From Polaromonas sp. (lineage in GTDB: Bacteria; Pseudomonadota; Gammaproteobacteria; Burkholderiales; Burkholderiaceae_C), in contig NZ_JABBPE010000007.1 of NCBI RefSeq assembly GCF_012927455.1, positions 1 to 45,740 on the forward strand: DNA of 45,740 bases, given 5' to 3'. The notes under the pieces are model-generated. The model was not told the DNA's origin. It did no database searches and was given only the letters and a program-made list of their open reading frames with translations. Positions 33,519-41,986 of this stretch are shown here, piece after piece. Numbering within the stretch: the first letter of the stretch is position 1; each line of letters begins with the position of its first letter. The translations under genes were made by a program, and so were the position numbers.

Positions 33519-34594
33519 GGTGTACGCCTTGGCCGCCAGTGCGCCATGGCTAGCTGCATGAGCTGAGCGCGGCGCTCGGCAAGCGGCAGCCAGCGTGGGG
33601 CGGCAAAGGCGGCGCGCGTCAGGAAATCCAGCAGATCCGAATGGCGGCGCAGCACGCGTTTGGTGCGGTGCGCCTTGATGGGGTTGAAAATGCCGTGCCG
33701 CGAAAACAGCTGGCGCGGATTCTTGCGTATCCACAGCCACGAGCCGAGCTCCAGCGTCATCGGCAAAAACAGGTTTCCGGGCGGCGCGTGGTCATAGGCG
33801 TGGTCCCACAAGTCGCCGTGCAGCAGGTACTGGTTGCTTTGCGGCTCAAAGCTGTAAGCATGGTGCGGGTGTGATCGCTCCAGCATGGTTTTGAGCGCAA
33901 ACATTTCGGGCAGATGCGCCATCAGCCGGCGCGTTTTTGCATACGGAAACCAGATGCTGTCGTCAAAGCCGTAACCCGAGTGGCAGTCCAGCGCCAGGCT
34001 GAAAGGCCGACTTGCCAGCTGCTGGCGCACCACCTGCAGCAGCGCTGCGCTTTCGGCTTCCATGGGCGCGCCGGGCCGGCCGCAGTACCAGGGCAACAGC
34101 GGGCTTAAAGTTTGCCCGCCTGCCAGAAAGGGCACGCGCTGCTCGGCCCGCTGCGGCGCATTGCGCATCAAATCCACGCCATTGGGGTTGGCGCGCTTGT
34201 GCGCCCACATGCCGCCAGGATTGACGAGGGGCATGAACACCAGCCGGACCTGCTGCAGCTGCTGGTGCAGCAGCTCGTCCCACTCCAGCCGGAACAGCAG
34301 GGCGCGCATGTAATGCAGGATCAGCTGCGTTCCGATGCGCTCCAGCCCGTGAATGCCGCCAAAAAATCCGACAGCCGGCGCTTGGCGGTCGCGCGAACCG
34401 ATGCTGGCGGTGTACAGCGGGAAAGACGGTGATCGGGTGGAAATGCTTGCCACGGTCTGGATGTCAAAGTGCGCGCTGCCCGCCAGCAAGATCGCCTTAA
34501 GCGCCTCGTGCTCGTCAAAGCTCGCGCTGGCGTCGGTGGTGGGACGCAGGCTGTCCAGGTCGGCAGGGTTGTGCTGAAGGTGAAGAGAGTCCAT
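33515..34594 (-). CDS. M14-family zinc carboxypeptidase-like protein
   Basis: A 359-residue protein. Zinc ligands are His82 and Glu85 in GGIHGLERIG and His205 in LDCHSGYG; catalytic Glu282 is in MTLELGSWLW. NPGGMWAHKRANPNGVDLMRN is the usual Arg/Asn substrate-binding stretch. There is no signal peptide, so it acts in the cytoplasm; similar proteins are described as DUF2817 or succinylglutamate desuccinylase-like. The substrate could be a peptide or an N-acyl amino acid. I use the ATG at 34594; the open frame upstream runs through repeat copy I and is not coding. Coupled to the hydrolase. Confidence 0.87.
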   Translation of the reverse strand: MDSLHLQHNPADLDSLRPTTDASASFDEHEALKAILLAGSAHFDIQTVASISTRSPSFPLYTASIGSRDRQAPAVGFFGGIHGLERIGTQLILHYMRALLFRLEWDELLHQQLQQVRLVFMPLVNPGGMWAHKRANPNGVDLMRNAPQRAEQRVPFLAGGQTLSPLLPWYCGRPGAPMEAESAALLQVVRQQLASRPFSLALDCHSGYGFDDSIWFPYAKTRRLMAHLPEMFALKTMLERSHPHHAYSFEPQSNQYLLHGDLWDHAYDHAPPGNLFLPMTLELGSWLWIRKNPRQLFSRHGIFNPIKAHRTKRVLRRHSDLLDFLTRAAFAAPRWLPLAERRAQLMQLAMAHWRPRRTP

Positions 34595-34687
34595 CGGCCG
34601 ATGCTGGCACAGTTGTTTGACAGCGTCATGTTGGCCGCGGGATTTTTCTGGACAACTGCGCCGGCGGCGGCGCGACCGGTCAACAAT

Positions 34688-34735
34688 GCTATAAAAACAA
34701 TAGCTGCTTGCGCCCGTTCTTGCTGGGCTACAGCC
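34688..34735 (+). repeat. Dispersed hairpin repeat, family 1, copy I
   Basis: GCTATAAAAACAATAGC, TTGCGCCCGT, TGCTGGGCTACAGCC. Plus orientation, between the ferredoxin gene and the M14 gene. Confidence 0.85.
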
Positions 34736-34782
34736 ATATTTCATTAAAAAACGCGGCTTCAGGTCGTACTGCGGGCACACGG

Positions 34783-35109
34783 TCAGATCAACACCACATC
34801 CGACAGCGGATAGGCCACGCAGGGCAGGATGTAGCCCGCCTGCTTCTCGTCTGCGCTCAGGCCCGGCCATTCGATGCGGTACATCACCTGGCCTCTGCTC
34901 AGCTGGCGCAGGCAGGTGCGGCAGGTGCCGTTGCGGCACGAACTGGCGGGGCTTAGGCCGGCGCGTTCGGCCGCGTGCAGCAGCGGCAGCGCGGCGGGTG
35001 CTGCAAACGTGGCGCCGTCAGGGCCGAAGCGGGCTGTAAAAACCGCGCCGGGTGCATCTGCTACGGTGACGCCATTCGGGTCGGGGACTAAAGGGCGGCT
35101 GGCGTGCAT
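34783..35109 (-). CDS. 2Fe-2S ferredoxin, plant type
   Basis: A 108-residue electron carrier. The cluster ligands are Cys58, Cys63, Cys66 (CRNGTCRTC) and Cys97 (YILPCVAYPLSD), the classic Cx4Cx2Cx30C pattern. Start ATG 35109 (MHASRPLVPDP). Partners cannot be deduced: no reductase or oxygenase gene is next to it. Its 5' leader contains a short tandem repeat. The C-terminus ends SDVVLI, as in many aromatic-oxygenase-type ferredoxins. Confidence 0.9.
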   Translation of the reverse strand: MHASRPLVPDPNGVTVADAPGAVFTARFGPDGATFAAPAALPLLHAAERAGLSPASSCRNGTCRTCLRQLSRGQVMYRIEWPGLSADEKQAGYILPCVAYPLSDVVLI

Positions 35110-35110
35110 G

Positions 35111-35160
35111 GGGTGATGTCGGTGAATGTGAGTGAATGCGGGTGAATGCCGGTAAAGGTG
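35111..35160. repeat. Five degenerate 10-bp tandem units
   Basis: Blocks of ten bases in step: GGGTGATGTC, GGTGAATGTG, AGTGAATGCG, GGTGAATGCC, GGTAAAGGTG. They lie directly upstream of the ferredoxin start codon. Such a repeat may vary in number between strains and alter the leader. Confidence 0.7.
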
Positions 35161-35309
35161 CGTGGTGGCTCTGAACCCTGGCGCGTGCACGTTGTAAGCC
35201 ACCGCATAGAATTTACCGTAAGCCTCGCTGGCGCGGCCTCAACTTGCGCGACAATCCTGCTCCTTCCCCGCCTTTCAATGATTTTTACTGATTTACAAGC
35301 GATTTTTTC

Positions 35310-35831
35310 ATGCCCAGCTATTTAGTTCGTCCCGCCATTGCCCGCGATGCCCAAGCCATCGCCGAAATCCATGTGGCCACCTGGCAAGCCGCATACAAAG
35401 ACCTGATGCCGGCAGATTACCTGCAGCCCATCACGGTGGCCAAGCGGCTGAAATACTGGCGCGAAGCCATCGAATTCAGCGAGCCGCAATTGCTGGTGGC
35501 GACGGAGGGCGAGCAGGTCGTCGGTTTTGTCGGCTTTGACCGTTCGCGCGATGCCGCAACCAAGTCCAGCATTGGCGAAATTTGGGCGCTTTATGTGACG
35601 CCGGCCCATTGGCGCCAAGGTGCCGGCCTAGCGCTGTGGGACGGCGCGCGTGAGGGTCTGAAGGAAGAGGGCTGTACCCAGGTGACAGCCTGGGTGCTGC
35701 TGCACAACGAGGCAGCCTTGGGTTTTTATGAGCACGCTGCCGGCTTCAAGCGCGAAATGCCCTCGCTCAAGACTGTCGCCTTCGGCAGCGCCAAGCTTGA
35801 GGAGATACGGCTGAAGCGCGCCGTCGACTGA
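35310..35831 (+). CDS. GNAT-family N-acetyltransferase
   Basis: A 173-residue acetyl-CoA-dependent transferase. VRPAIARDAQAIAEIHVATW opens the domain, VGFVGFDRSRD is the strand 4 region, and IWALYVTPAHWRQGAGLALW contains motif A with the Q/RxxGxG/A acetyl-CoA loop (RQGAGL). AWVLLHNEAALGFYEHAAGF closes it. The substrate (amino acid, antibiotic or protein N-terminus) is not known. Monocistronic. Confidence 0.93.
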   Translation: MPSYLVRPAIARDAQAIAEIHVATWQAAYKDLMPADYLQPITVAKRLKYWREAIEFSEPQLLVATEGEQVVGFVGFDRSRDAATKSSIGEIWALYVTPAHWRQGAGLALWDGAREGLKEEGCTQVTAWVLLHNEAALGFYEHAAGFKREMPSLKTVAFGSAKLEEIRLKRAVD

Positions 35832-35904
35832 GGCTTCGGCTTGGGCCAGCATTACTGGCGCAAAGACCTGCGAGGCAATTAAATCGGGCCGGCAATCCCA
35901 GCCT

Positions 35905-36090
35905 TCAGGAAGGTATGTCCACCACGCGTTCGTCATCCGGAATAAGCGGCGTCCCCTCGTCCGGACTGACCGGCAGTTCCTGGGCTTCGTCGTCTTCCGC
36001 TGCCTCATCGGGCGGTCGGTGGCGCGGCTGATCGTCGTGGGCGGCGCTGCTTCTCGGTGCTGATTTTTCGGATCCTGTCATAGGGCCCAT
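35905..36090 (-). CDS. Small acidic protein of unknown function
   Basis: 61 residues from ATG 36090, with a good GGAGAG site. Rich in Asp, Glu and Pro (DEAAEDDEAQELPVSPDEG), probably disordered. No family recognised. Its upstream region has three consecutive palindromes. The frame extends further upstream but without support. Confidence 0.6.
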   Translation of the reverse strand: MGPMTGSEKSAPRSSAAHDDQPRHRPPDEAAEDDEAQELPVSPDEGTPLIPDDERVVDIPS

Positions 36091-36416
36091 GGTTACTCTC
36101 CTTAACGCTCTGATGATGGCGGCGCGCTCCGTGCATGCACTTAAGAAAAACGGCCGTTTTGCTGTCAGTTCCGGCTGACAGATTGACGCACGCTGTTCAT
36201 CCAAGTCAGGCGTTCCAATCCCTCTAGTCAAATCCTCTCTTGTCCTACACGCAAGCTATCCGTGGCCGCACAGGCGCGCGCCGCAGTGGCTTTAAAGTTT
36301 GAGGGGGCTCCGGCGTGAATTGTTCTCGTCGTCTTTCTTTTCGCTTTTTTAGCCGCCTGCTCATAGCGCTCACGGCGAAAACTCGTGGGTTTTGTTGTTC
36401 TTTTGAAGGAAGCATC
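36091..36416. promoter_or_regulatory. Divergent promoter region with three stacked palindromes
   Basis: 326 bases between two divergent genes. Perfect dyads in close order: GTGCATGCAC (36131-36140), AAAACGGCCGTTTT (36147-36160) and CTGTCAG-TTCCGG-CTGACAG (36162-36181). These lie 40-90 bp upstream of the acidic-protein gene. An open frame before the YqjD-like gene (36315 onward) lacks a good start. Confidence 0.55.
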
Positions 36417-36767
36417 ATGGAAAAATCCAGCGTAAATCTTGGCAATGACCCGCCCCATTCCGCGCAATCTGTCCAGAGCAGCGTTGAATCAGCAGGCGCG
36501 GCAATGCACAGCACGATTGACAAAATGGCCGAGCCGGCGCGCAGCACCGTGGACCGCATGTCCAGCGCCGCGCACGAAACGGTGGACAAGCTGGCTAGCA
36601 ACGCGTCGCATGTGGCCGACCGGTTTTCCGAGCAGACCCGCCGCGTGACCGAAGCGCCGGCGCAGGCGATTGATTATTCGAAATCCTGGATCCAGGACAA
36701 GCCGCTGGAGGCCGTTGGCGTGGCACTGGCTGTCGGCTTTATTTTGGGGCGGCTGACCGCGCGCTGA
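36417..36767 (+). CDS. YqjD/ElaB-like (DUF883-type) membrane-anchored helical protein
   Basis: A 116-residue protein from ATG 36417, preceded by AAGGAAGC. The N-terminal 85 residues are predicted helical with Ala-rich amphipathic heptads (STIDKMAEPARSTVDRMSSA, HETVDKLASNASHVADRFSE). The C-terminal segment PLEAVGVALAVGFILGRLTAR is a membrane anchor of the kind seen in YqjD and ElaB, which tether ribosomes to the membrane in stationary phase. The family match is by pattern. Followed by a terminator. Confidence 0.75.
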   Translation: MEKSSVNLGNDPPHSAQSVQSSVESAGAAMHSTIDKMAEPARSTVDRMSSAAHETVDKLASNASHVADRFSEQTRRVTEAPAQAIDYSKSWIQDKPLEAVGVALAVGFILGRLTAR

Positions 36768-36783
36768 GGTGTCCTTCGTGCCG

Positions 36784-36841
36784 CTCCATTGAATGGAGAT
36801 TTAAAAAAATCGCCCCTTCCTTGCGTCCGGGCGTTTTTTTT
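36784..36841 (+). terminator. Two consecutive terminator hairpins
   Basis: CTCCATT-G-AATGGAG (36784-36798) is a perfect 7-bp dyad; it is followed by CGCCC (36811-36815) and GGGCG (36829-36833) running into eight T's. Together they end the YqjD-like gene before the DUF808 gene. Confidence 0.8.
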
Positions 36842-36904
36842 CGGGCACCCTATCCTTGGTACCTCAAGCCCGCTGATTTTTTTTGGGCAACCTTGAAAGA
36901 ACCC

Positions 36905-37849
36905 ATGGCCAGTAGCCTGCTTGCGCTGATTGATGACATTGCCAGCATCCTTGACGATGTGGCTTTGCTGTCCAAGGTGGCGGCCAAAAAAACCGCCGGT
37001 GTGTTGGGCGACGATCTGGCGCTCAATGCCCAGCAGGTTTCGGGCGTGAAAGCCGAGCGCGAGCTGCCCGTGGTCTGGGCCGTCGCCAAAGGGTCTTTCA
37101 TCAACAAGGCGATTCTGGTGCCAGCGGCGCTCGCCATCAGCGCGCTGGCACCCTGGGCAGTGACGCCGTTGCTGATGGTGGGCGGCGCATTTCTTTGCTA
37201 CGAAGGCTTTGAAAAGCTGGCGCACAGATTCTTGCGTAACCCGCAGCAGCGGGCGGCACAGCAGGAAGCGCTACTGGCGGCGTTGGCCAAGCCGGCAGTT
37301 GATTTGCTGGCGCTTGAAAAAAGCAAAATCAAGGGCGCCATACGCACTGACTTCATTTTGTCGGCCGAAATCATCGCCATCACGCTGGGTACGGTGCAAG
37401 GCAGCCCCTTCATGACGCAGCTAACGGTGCTCAGCGGCATCGCCCTGCTCATGACGGCGGGCGTGTACGGCCTGGTGGCGGGAATCGTCAAGCTCGATGA
37501 TGGCGGGCTTTACCTCAGTCAGCGCGCCGGGGCCAGTGCCTTGCGCGGTATTCAAAGAGGCTTGGGCCGGGGCATCTTGCGCGCGGCGCCCTGGATGATG
37601 AAGGGCCTATCGGTGGCGGGCACGATCGCCATGTTCCTGGTCGGCGGCGGCATTCTCACGCATGGCTTCACAGCGCTGGGCCACGGCATTGAGGCGCTGG
37701 CCGACCGGCTCGGGGACATGGACCATGCAGCGGCCGAGTTACTGGCCGCCGTGACGCCGCTGGCGCTGGATGCGGCCGTCGGGCTACTGGCCGGCGCGCT
37801 GGTGCTTTTCACGGTCAGCGCGGCCAAGCGGATGTTCGTGCGCGGCTGA
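36905..37849 (+). CDS. DUF808 family membrane protein
   Basis: A 314-residue inner-membrane protein with about five hydrophobic segments. MASSLLALIDDIASILDDVA and AAKKTAGVLGDDLALNAQQVSG at the N-terminus and EKSKIKGAIRTDFILSAEI in the middle are DUF808 (YedI) signatures. Function unknown. The start is ATG 36905, matching the family; the frame is open upstream over the terminator region but not coding. Confidence 0.92.
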   Translation: MASSLLALIDDIASILDDVALLSKVAAKKTAGVLGDDLALNAQQVSGVKAERELPVVWAVAKGSFINKAILVPAALAISALAPWAVTPLLMVGGAFLCYEGFEKLAHRFLRNPQQRAAQQEALLAALAKPAVDLLALEKSKIKGAIRTDFILSAEIIAITLGTVQGSPFMTQLTVLSGIALLMTAGVYGLVAGIVKLDDGGLYLSQRAGASALRGIQRGLGRGILRAAPWMMKGLSVAGTIAMFLVGGGILTHGFTALGHGIEALADRLGDMDHAAAELLAAVTPLALDAAVGLLAGALVLFTVSAAKRMFVRG

Positions 37850-37887
37850 ACGCCAATTTCATAGACTACGGTTTGTTCAATCGCGCT

Positions 37888-38085
37888 TCACCGCAGCGAT
37901 TGCTCGAAGCGGTACCCGTCGGCCTCGCCCACGGCGCTGCTTTGCAAGCGGTCACGCAACTGCGCCAACGACGGCCACGCTGGCAAGCTCGAATTGCTAC
38001 ACGCTTGCTGCGACTCACGCCTGGATTCCTTGCCGCGCTGTTTTTGTGAAACCGCTTGGGCGCTAGGTTGCTTGCTTTTTTTCAC
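37888..38085 (-). CDS. Small basic protein of unknown function
   Basis: 65 residues from GTG 38085 (MKKSKQPSAQAVSQKQRGKE), Lys/Arg/Ser/Gln-rich, with a central SLAQLRDRL helix. A weak site precedes the start. It follows another small gene by 20 bp on the same strand, so the two may form an operon. Not recognised. Confidence 0.45.
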   Translation of the reverse strand: MKKSKQPSAQAVSQKQRGKESRRESQQACSNSSLPAWPSLAQLRDRLQSSAVGEADGYRFEQSLR

Positions 38086-38105
38086 GTTAGATCCGGCAAC
38101 AAAAT

Positions 38106-38312
38106 TTACTGGGGCGGTATCGGCTGCGTTTCGGCAGGTTTTGCCTGCAGAACCGGTGCGTCAGACTTCTGTGATTCGGCTGACGTCGGGGATGCAGAAA
38201 AGGGCCAGCGGCCTTTCTGCGCGGGGGCGACGGGGTTGGCTGCGGCGCGGGCGCGCTCCTCTATGGCCTTGCGGGCGTCTCTATCGGGCGCGGGTTGGGC
38301 AAATCTTGGCAT
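38106..38312 (-). CDS. Small Ala/Pro-rich protein of unknown function
   Basis: 68 residues from ATG 38312; GGAG lies 6-9 bases upstream. MPRFAQPAPDRDARKAIEER is followed by a Pro/Ala/Gln tail. Probably disordered at the C-terminus. Operon with the basic protein downstream is likely. Confidence 0.5.
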   Translation of the reverse strand: MPRFAQPAPDRDARKAIEERARAAANPVAPAQKGRWPFSASPTSAESQKSDAPVLQAKPAETQPIPPQ

Positions 38313-38474
38313 GGTGATCTCCAAAACAACACCTTAAACCTTAAGGGCTGCGCGACCTGCAAGCTGTAGGCTCTCAATGACGCCGCTTGTAGGAATCGCC
38401 ATGCGGCTGGGCGCCGGTTTGCTGCAGGGTGGCCGCCTGGATACGCTGACGAATAGCTTGGCGAATAATTGCTT

Positions 38475-38522
38475 GCTATGCAATAAATAGCGGCTTGCAC
38501 CCGTGTTTATTGGGCTAGATGG
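38475..38522 (+). repeat. Dispersed hairpin repeat, family 1, copy J
   Basis: GCTATGCAATAAATAGC, TTGCACCCGT, TTATTGGGCTAGATGG. Plus orientation, about 100 bp upstream of the methyltransferase gene. Confidence 0.85.
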
Positions 38523-38621
38523 TGTTTTAGTCGGTAAAAATGAATTCGCAGGGCTTTTGCACCGACCCGCTTCGGCCCATCTGTTAAAACACTTGAATCT
38601 TTCTTTTTGAGTTGCCCTCCG

Positions 38622-39887
38622 ATGTCTATTTCGCCGCCCGCTACCGCCTCCGCTATCACTCCTGTTTTGACCCCTGACGCCGTCTCCAGCGCGCCCGCCC
38701 TGATCCACTGGAACGAAGCGGATGAAGAGCGCTCTGCGCTGTGGCGCTCGGAACGCGGCGCCTTGCCGCCCAAACGCATGGTGCTGGCCGACGACACTAC
38801 CTCTGCCGACACCGCCTATCGGCTGGCCTGCGAAGGCACCGGCCTGCTCTGGCGCGGTGACTTTCAAAATGCCCGGCAATTGGTGCAGGCGCTGGCCCGA
38901 CGCATCGACAAGCCGCCCAAAGCCTCCAAACAAGCCAGGGTGGAGCGTAAAAAAGCCGCCGATGCAGCCGTCTCTGGCGTGCCGGCCGGCCAGGCCTTTC
39001 ACCTGCACCGCCAGGCCCAGTCGCAGCGCGCACGGGTGCTGGGCATGGTACTGATCGAGTTTGGCGCCGATTACGGCATTGCGCTGCGCCGCGCGCCGGA
39101 CGCCCGGCCGGCCTGCACGGAGGCCTGGGGGCCGGCCGATGGGGCTTCTAGCGCCTGCGTGGCTTCGTTGCGCGAGTTGATGGGCGTCATCAGCGCGCAC
39201 GAGTGGCGCAAAAAAGGTGTTGAAATTCCTGCCCTGGGGAAGGCGCCCAACAACCGCATTCACCCGCATTACGGCGTGTTTTCACCGGTACGCGGCGAGT
39301 ATGTGGAACTGGTCGCCAAAGCCCCCTTGCCCACCCTACGGCCCAATAAGTTTGTAGCGTTTGACATTGGCACTGGCACCGGCGTGCTGTCGGCGGTGCT
39401 GGCGCTGCGCGACATTGACCAGGTGGTGGCCACCGACCAGGACCCGCGTGCGCTGGCCTGCGCGCGCGAAAACCTGCAGCGGCTGCGCTTGCCCAATCCG
39501 GTCAAGGTGATGCAGGCCGACCTGTTTCCCGAAGGGCTGGCTTCGGTCATCGTCTGCAACCCGCCGTGGCTGCCGGCACGCCCCGGCTCACCGCTGGAAG
39601 GCACCGTGTACGACGAAGGCAGCCGCATGCTGCTGGGGTTTCTAAAAGGCCTGCCGGCGCATCTGGCGCATGGCGGCGAAGGCTGGCTCATCCTGTCCAA
39701 TTTTGCCGAGCAGTTGGGCCTGCGCACGCGCGCTGAGTTGCTGGCGGCTATCAAGGACAGCGGGCTGAAGGTGCTAGGCAGGATGGACGCCACGCCGGAC
39801 CATCCCAAAGTGGCCGATGAAAGCGACCCGCTGCACGCGGCGCGCGCTGCCGAAGTGACCTCGCTGTGGCGCCTCGGCGCGGCGTGA
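38622..39887 (+). CDS. Class I SAM-dependent methyltransferase with NPPW motif
   Basis: A 421-residue protein. The C-terminal half is a Rossmann methyltransferase: motif I FDIGTGTGVLS (247-257), TDQDPRALACARENL and catalytic NPPW (313-316), as in N5-glutamine and N6-adenine or rRNA guanine methyltransferases (PrmC or RlmG/RsmC-like). The N-terminal half has no clear fold but a ADTAYRLACEGTGLLWRGD segment reminiscent of the DNA or RNA-recognition domain of RlmG-type enzymes. Target unknown. ATG start at 38622. Confidence 0.87.
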   Translation: MSISPPATASAITPVLTPDAVSSAPALIHWNEADEERSALWRSERGALPPKRMVLADDTTSADTAYRLACEGTGLLWRGDFQNARQLVQALARRIDKPPKASKQARVERKKAADAAVSGVPAGQAFHLHRQAQSQRARVLGMVLIEFGADYGIALRRAPDARPACTEAWGPADGASSACVASLRELMGVISAHEWRKKGVEIPALGKAPNNRIHPHYGVFSPVRGEYVELVAKAPLPTLRPNKFVAFDIGTGTGVLSAVLALRDIDQVVATDQDPRALACARENLQRLRLPNPVKVMQADLFPEGLASVIVCNPPWLPARPGSPLEGTVYDEGSRMLLGFLKGLPAHLAHGGEGWLILSNFAEQLGLRTRAELLAAIKDSGLKVLGRMDATPDHPKVADESDPLHAARAAEVTSLWRLGAA

Positions 39888-39909
39888 CAGTTCGCTGAAA
39901 AGAGTCGGC

Positions 39910-40944
39910 ATGACCATCCTGCTCGCGCCCATGGAGGGACTGCTCGACTTTGTCCTGCGCGACATCCTCACGCGGGTGGGCGGCATCGACCGCTGCGTCT
40001 CCGAATTCATCCGCATCACCGACCAGCTGCTGCCCGAACGTGTGTTCACCCGTATCGTGCCCGAGCTTCTCAACGGTGGCCGCACCTTGGCCGGCGTGCC
40101 GGTGCGGGCCCAGCTGCTGGGCTCAGACCCGGTCTGCCTGGCTGAAAACGCCGGCCGGTTGGCTGGCCTTGGGCCTGCCGGCATTGACTTGAATTTCGGC
40201 TGCCCGGCGGCGGTGGTGAACCGCCATGGTGGCGGGGCCGCGCTGCTCGATGAACCCGAAACCATCGCCGCCATTGTCCGCGCTGTGCGGCGCGCCGTGC
40301 CGGCCCACATGCCGGTGTCGGCCAAGATGCGCCTGGGCTTCAATGACGATGCGCGCGCGCTTGACTGCGCGCTGGCAATCGCCGAGAGCGGCGCTGACGA
40401 GCTGGTGGTGCATGCCCGCACCAAGGCGCAGGCCTACCGCCCGCCGGCCTACTGGGACCGCATTGCCGACATTCGGGCGGTGGTGCGCATTCCGGTGGTG
40501 GCCAACGGCGAAATATGGACGGTGGACGATGCGCGGCGTTGCCGCCAGGCCTCGGGCTGCCACATGCTGATGCTGGGCCGGGGCGCCGTGACCGACCCGG
40601 GGCTGGCGCTGGCCATCAAGGCTGACATGGCCGGTGCCTCGCTGACGCCGCTACCACAGTTGTCGCCAGGCATCAGCTGGGCTGCGCTGTTGCCGCTGCT
40701 GGGCGCCTTCTGGCAAGTGGTCTGCAGTCGGCTTGATAGCCGTTCGCGCGCTGGCCGGCTCAAGCAGTGGCTCAATTTTTTGCGCCGCCGATTTCCCGAG
40801 GCAGAAGCCGCCTACCAGTTGCTCAAGCCGATCAATGACCCGGCCTTGGTGGGCGAGTGGCTGGCCGTCACGCTGCGCGCTCAACGTGCGCCGCCACCAG
40901 AAATTGCCATGTCGCAGTTGGCGCCGCTGCTGATTGCCGCCTAG
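39910..40944 (+). CDS. dusC: tRNA-dihydrouridine synthase DusC
   Basis: A 344-residue FMN enzyme that reduces uridine in tRNA (position 16 for DusC). APMEGLLDFVLRDILTRVGG and ELLNGGRTLAGVPVRAQLLG at the N-terminus, GIDLNFGCPAAVVNRHGGGA with the catalytic Cys, VSAKMRLGF, and VVANGEIWTVDDARR are the Dus/DusC motifs. The C-terminal helical tRNA-binding domain is full length. It starts 22 bp after the methyltransferase gene on the same strand, so the two are probably cotranscribed. Confidence 0.95.
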   Translation: MTILLAPMEGLLDFVLRDILTRVGGIDRCVSEFIRITDQLLPERVFTRIVPELLNGGRTLAGVPVRAQLLGSDPVCLAENAGRLAGLGPAGIDLNFGCPAAVVNRHGGGAALLDEPETIAAIVRAVRRAVPAHMPVSAKMRLGFNDDARALDCALAIAESGADELVVHARTKAQAYRPPAYWDRIADIRAVVRIPVVANGEIWTVDDARRCRQASGCHMLMLGRGAVTDPGLALAIKADMAGASLTPLPQLSPGISWAALLPLLGAFWQVVCSRLDSRSRAGRLKQWLNFLRRRFPEAEAAYQLLKPINDPALVGEWLAVTLRAQRAPPPEIAMSQLAPLLIAA

Positions 40945-40971
40945 TTACCCGAGCCAAGCGCCCAGCAACTT

Positions 40972-41945
40972 CTAGCTGGCGCCAGGCGTCTTGATCGGCT
41001 CTTTGCGCTCCAGCGCCGAACGGTGCCAATTGCCCAGACGGGCCGCCGCCTCATAGCTGCTCTGCAGAAATTCAAGCAGCAACGCGTCCGGCGAGGGCGC
41101 CAGCCTCACATCGTCGTAAGGCAGGATGAACTCGTGCAAGCTGCTTTCATAAATCGCCTTGGCGGGACGCATGGGCGCCGTACCGAATCCGGCCGGTTCG
41201 GGATAAGCGTAGGAATAAAAAACCGGATACGGCACCGGCCCGCCACCCGGCCAGAAGCCGCAGCTGCTGACCTCGTGCGAATAGGCCTCGCGCGTGACCC
41301 AGTCGGGGCACTGCGGCACGCCACCCGGATGGTCGGGCGCCACCCGGCCGGAAAAACGCGTCAGCGCCAGGTCAAAGCCGCCCCAAAAAAAGTGAGAAGG
41401 ACTGCTTTTGCCAATGAAGCGGCTGCGGAATTCCTTCAACACCCGATCAGCTTGCACCAGAGCAAGCCACAGCCTGTGCGCATACTCCGCATCGTACGAG
41501 GCATGCGTGTAGTCCTGCTCAAACGGTATGCCATCGGCCAGTTCATTGGGCGTAGTGTGGATTTTCACGCCAACGCCTAGTTCGGCCAGCCTGGCCATCA
41601 GCTCGGCGTAAAAATCTGCCACCGGGCGCGCTTGCAAGGCCAGGCTGGCAAGCCCGCCGTCGCTGACGCTAATAAGCAGCCGGTGGTCAATGAAGTCGAA
41701 ATCGATCTGGCAGGTCCGGTTGCCGAAAGGGATGGGCGAGGTGGTCAGGCCGCGCGACGTGACTACAGGCTGACATGCCACGAGTGATTGACCCAAGGCG
41801 TTTGAATCAGCCGTATTTTGCCGACGATTTGCGTCCACATGTGCAGCGTGGCATAGGTGTCCTGCCATTCGTTGAGAGGCAGGCTGGGCCAGTGTTCAAG
41901 TGTGGTGGCGGCAACGGAAGAGGGTGAATCGGTCATCGGGCACAT
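40972..41945 (-). pseudogene. DUF5996 family protein, disrupted by a one-base deletion
   Basis: Two frames together give one DUF5996 protein of about 320 residues. The first (41945 to 41763) reads LNEWQDTYATLHMWTQIVGK and stops at TAG straight after VNHSWHVSL. The second continues VTSRGLTTSPIPFGNRT, then DFDFIDHRL, FWGGFDLALTRFSGR, HEVSSCGFWPGGGPV, to 40972. The junction lacks one base in what should be CTG TAx GTC (near 41763/41764). The family's function is unknown. A genuine mutation or a sequencing error cannot be told apart here. Confidence 0.85.
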
Positions 41946-41956
41946 CCAGCATTAAC

Positions 41957-41986
41957 TTGACACGGAGGCAGTGAACCTTTGATAAA
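41957..41986 (+). promoter_or_regulatory. Possible sigma-70 promoter for the GH5 gene
   Basis: TTGACA (41957-41962), an 18-base spacer, and GATAAA (41981-41986), about 200 bp upstream of the GTG start of the GH5 gene. The -35 box is perfect, the -10 box is weak. It leaves a leader of about 195 bases. Confidence 0.35.

Noticed and set aside
34595..34939. N-terminal extension of the M14 peptidase
   Set aside because: The open frame runs through repeat copy I and the ferredoxin gene; the conserved protein starts at 34594.
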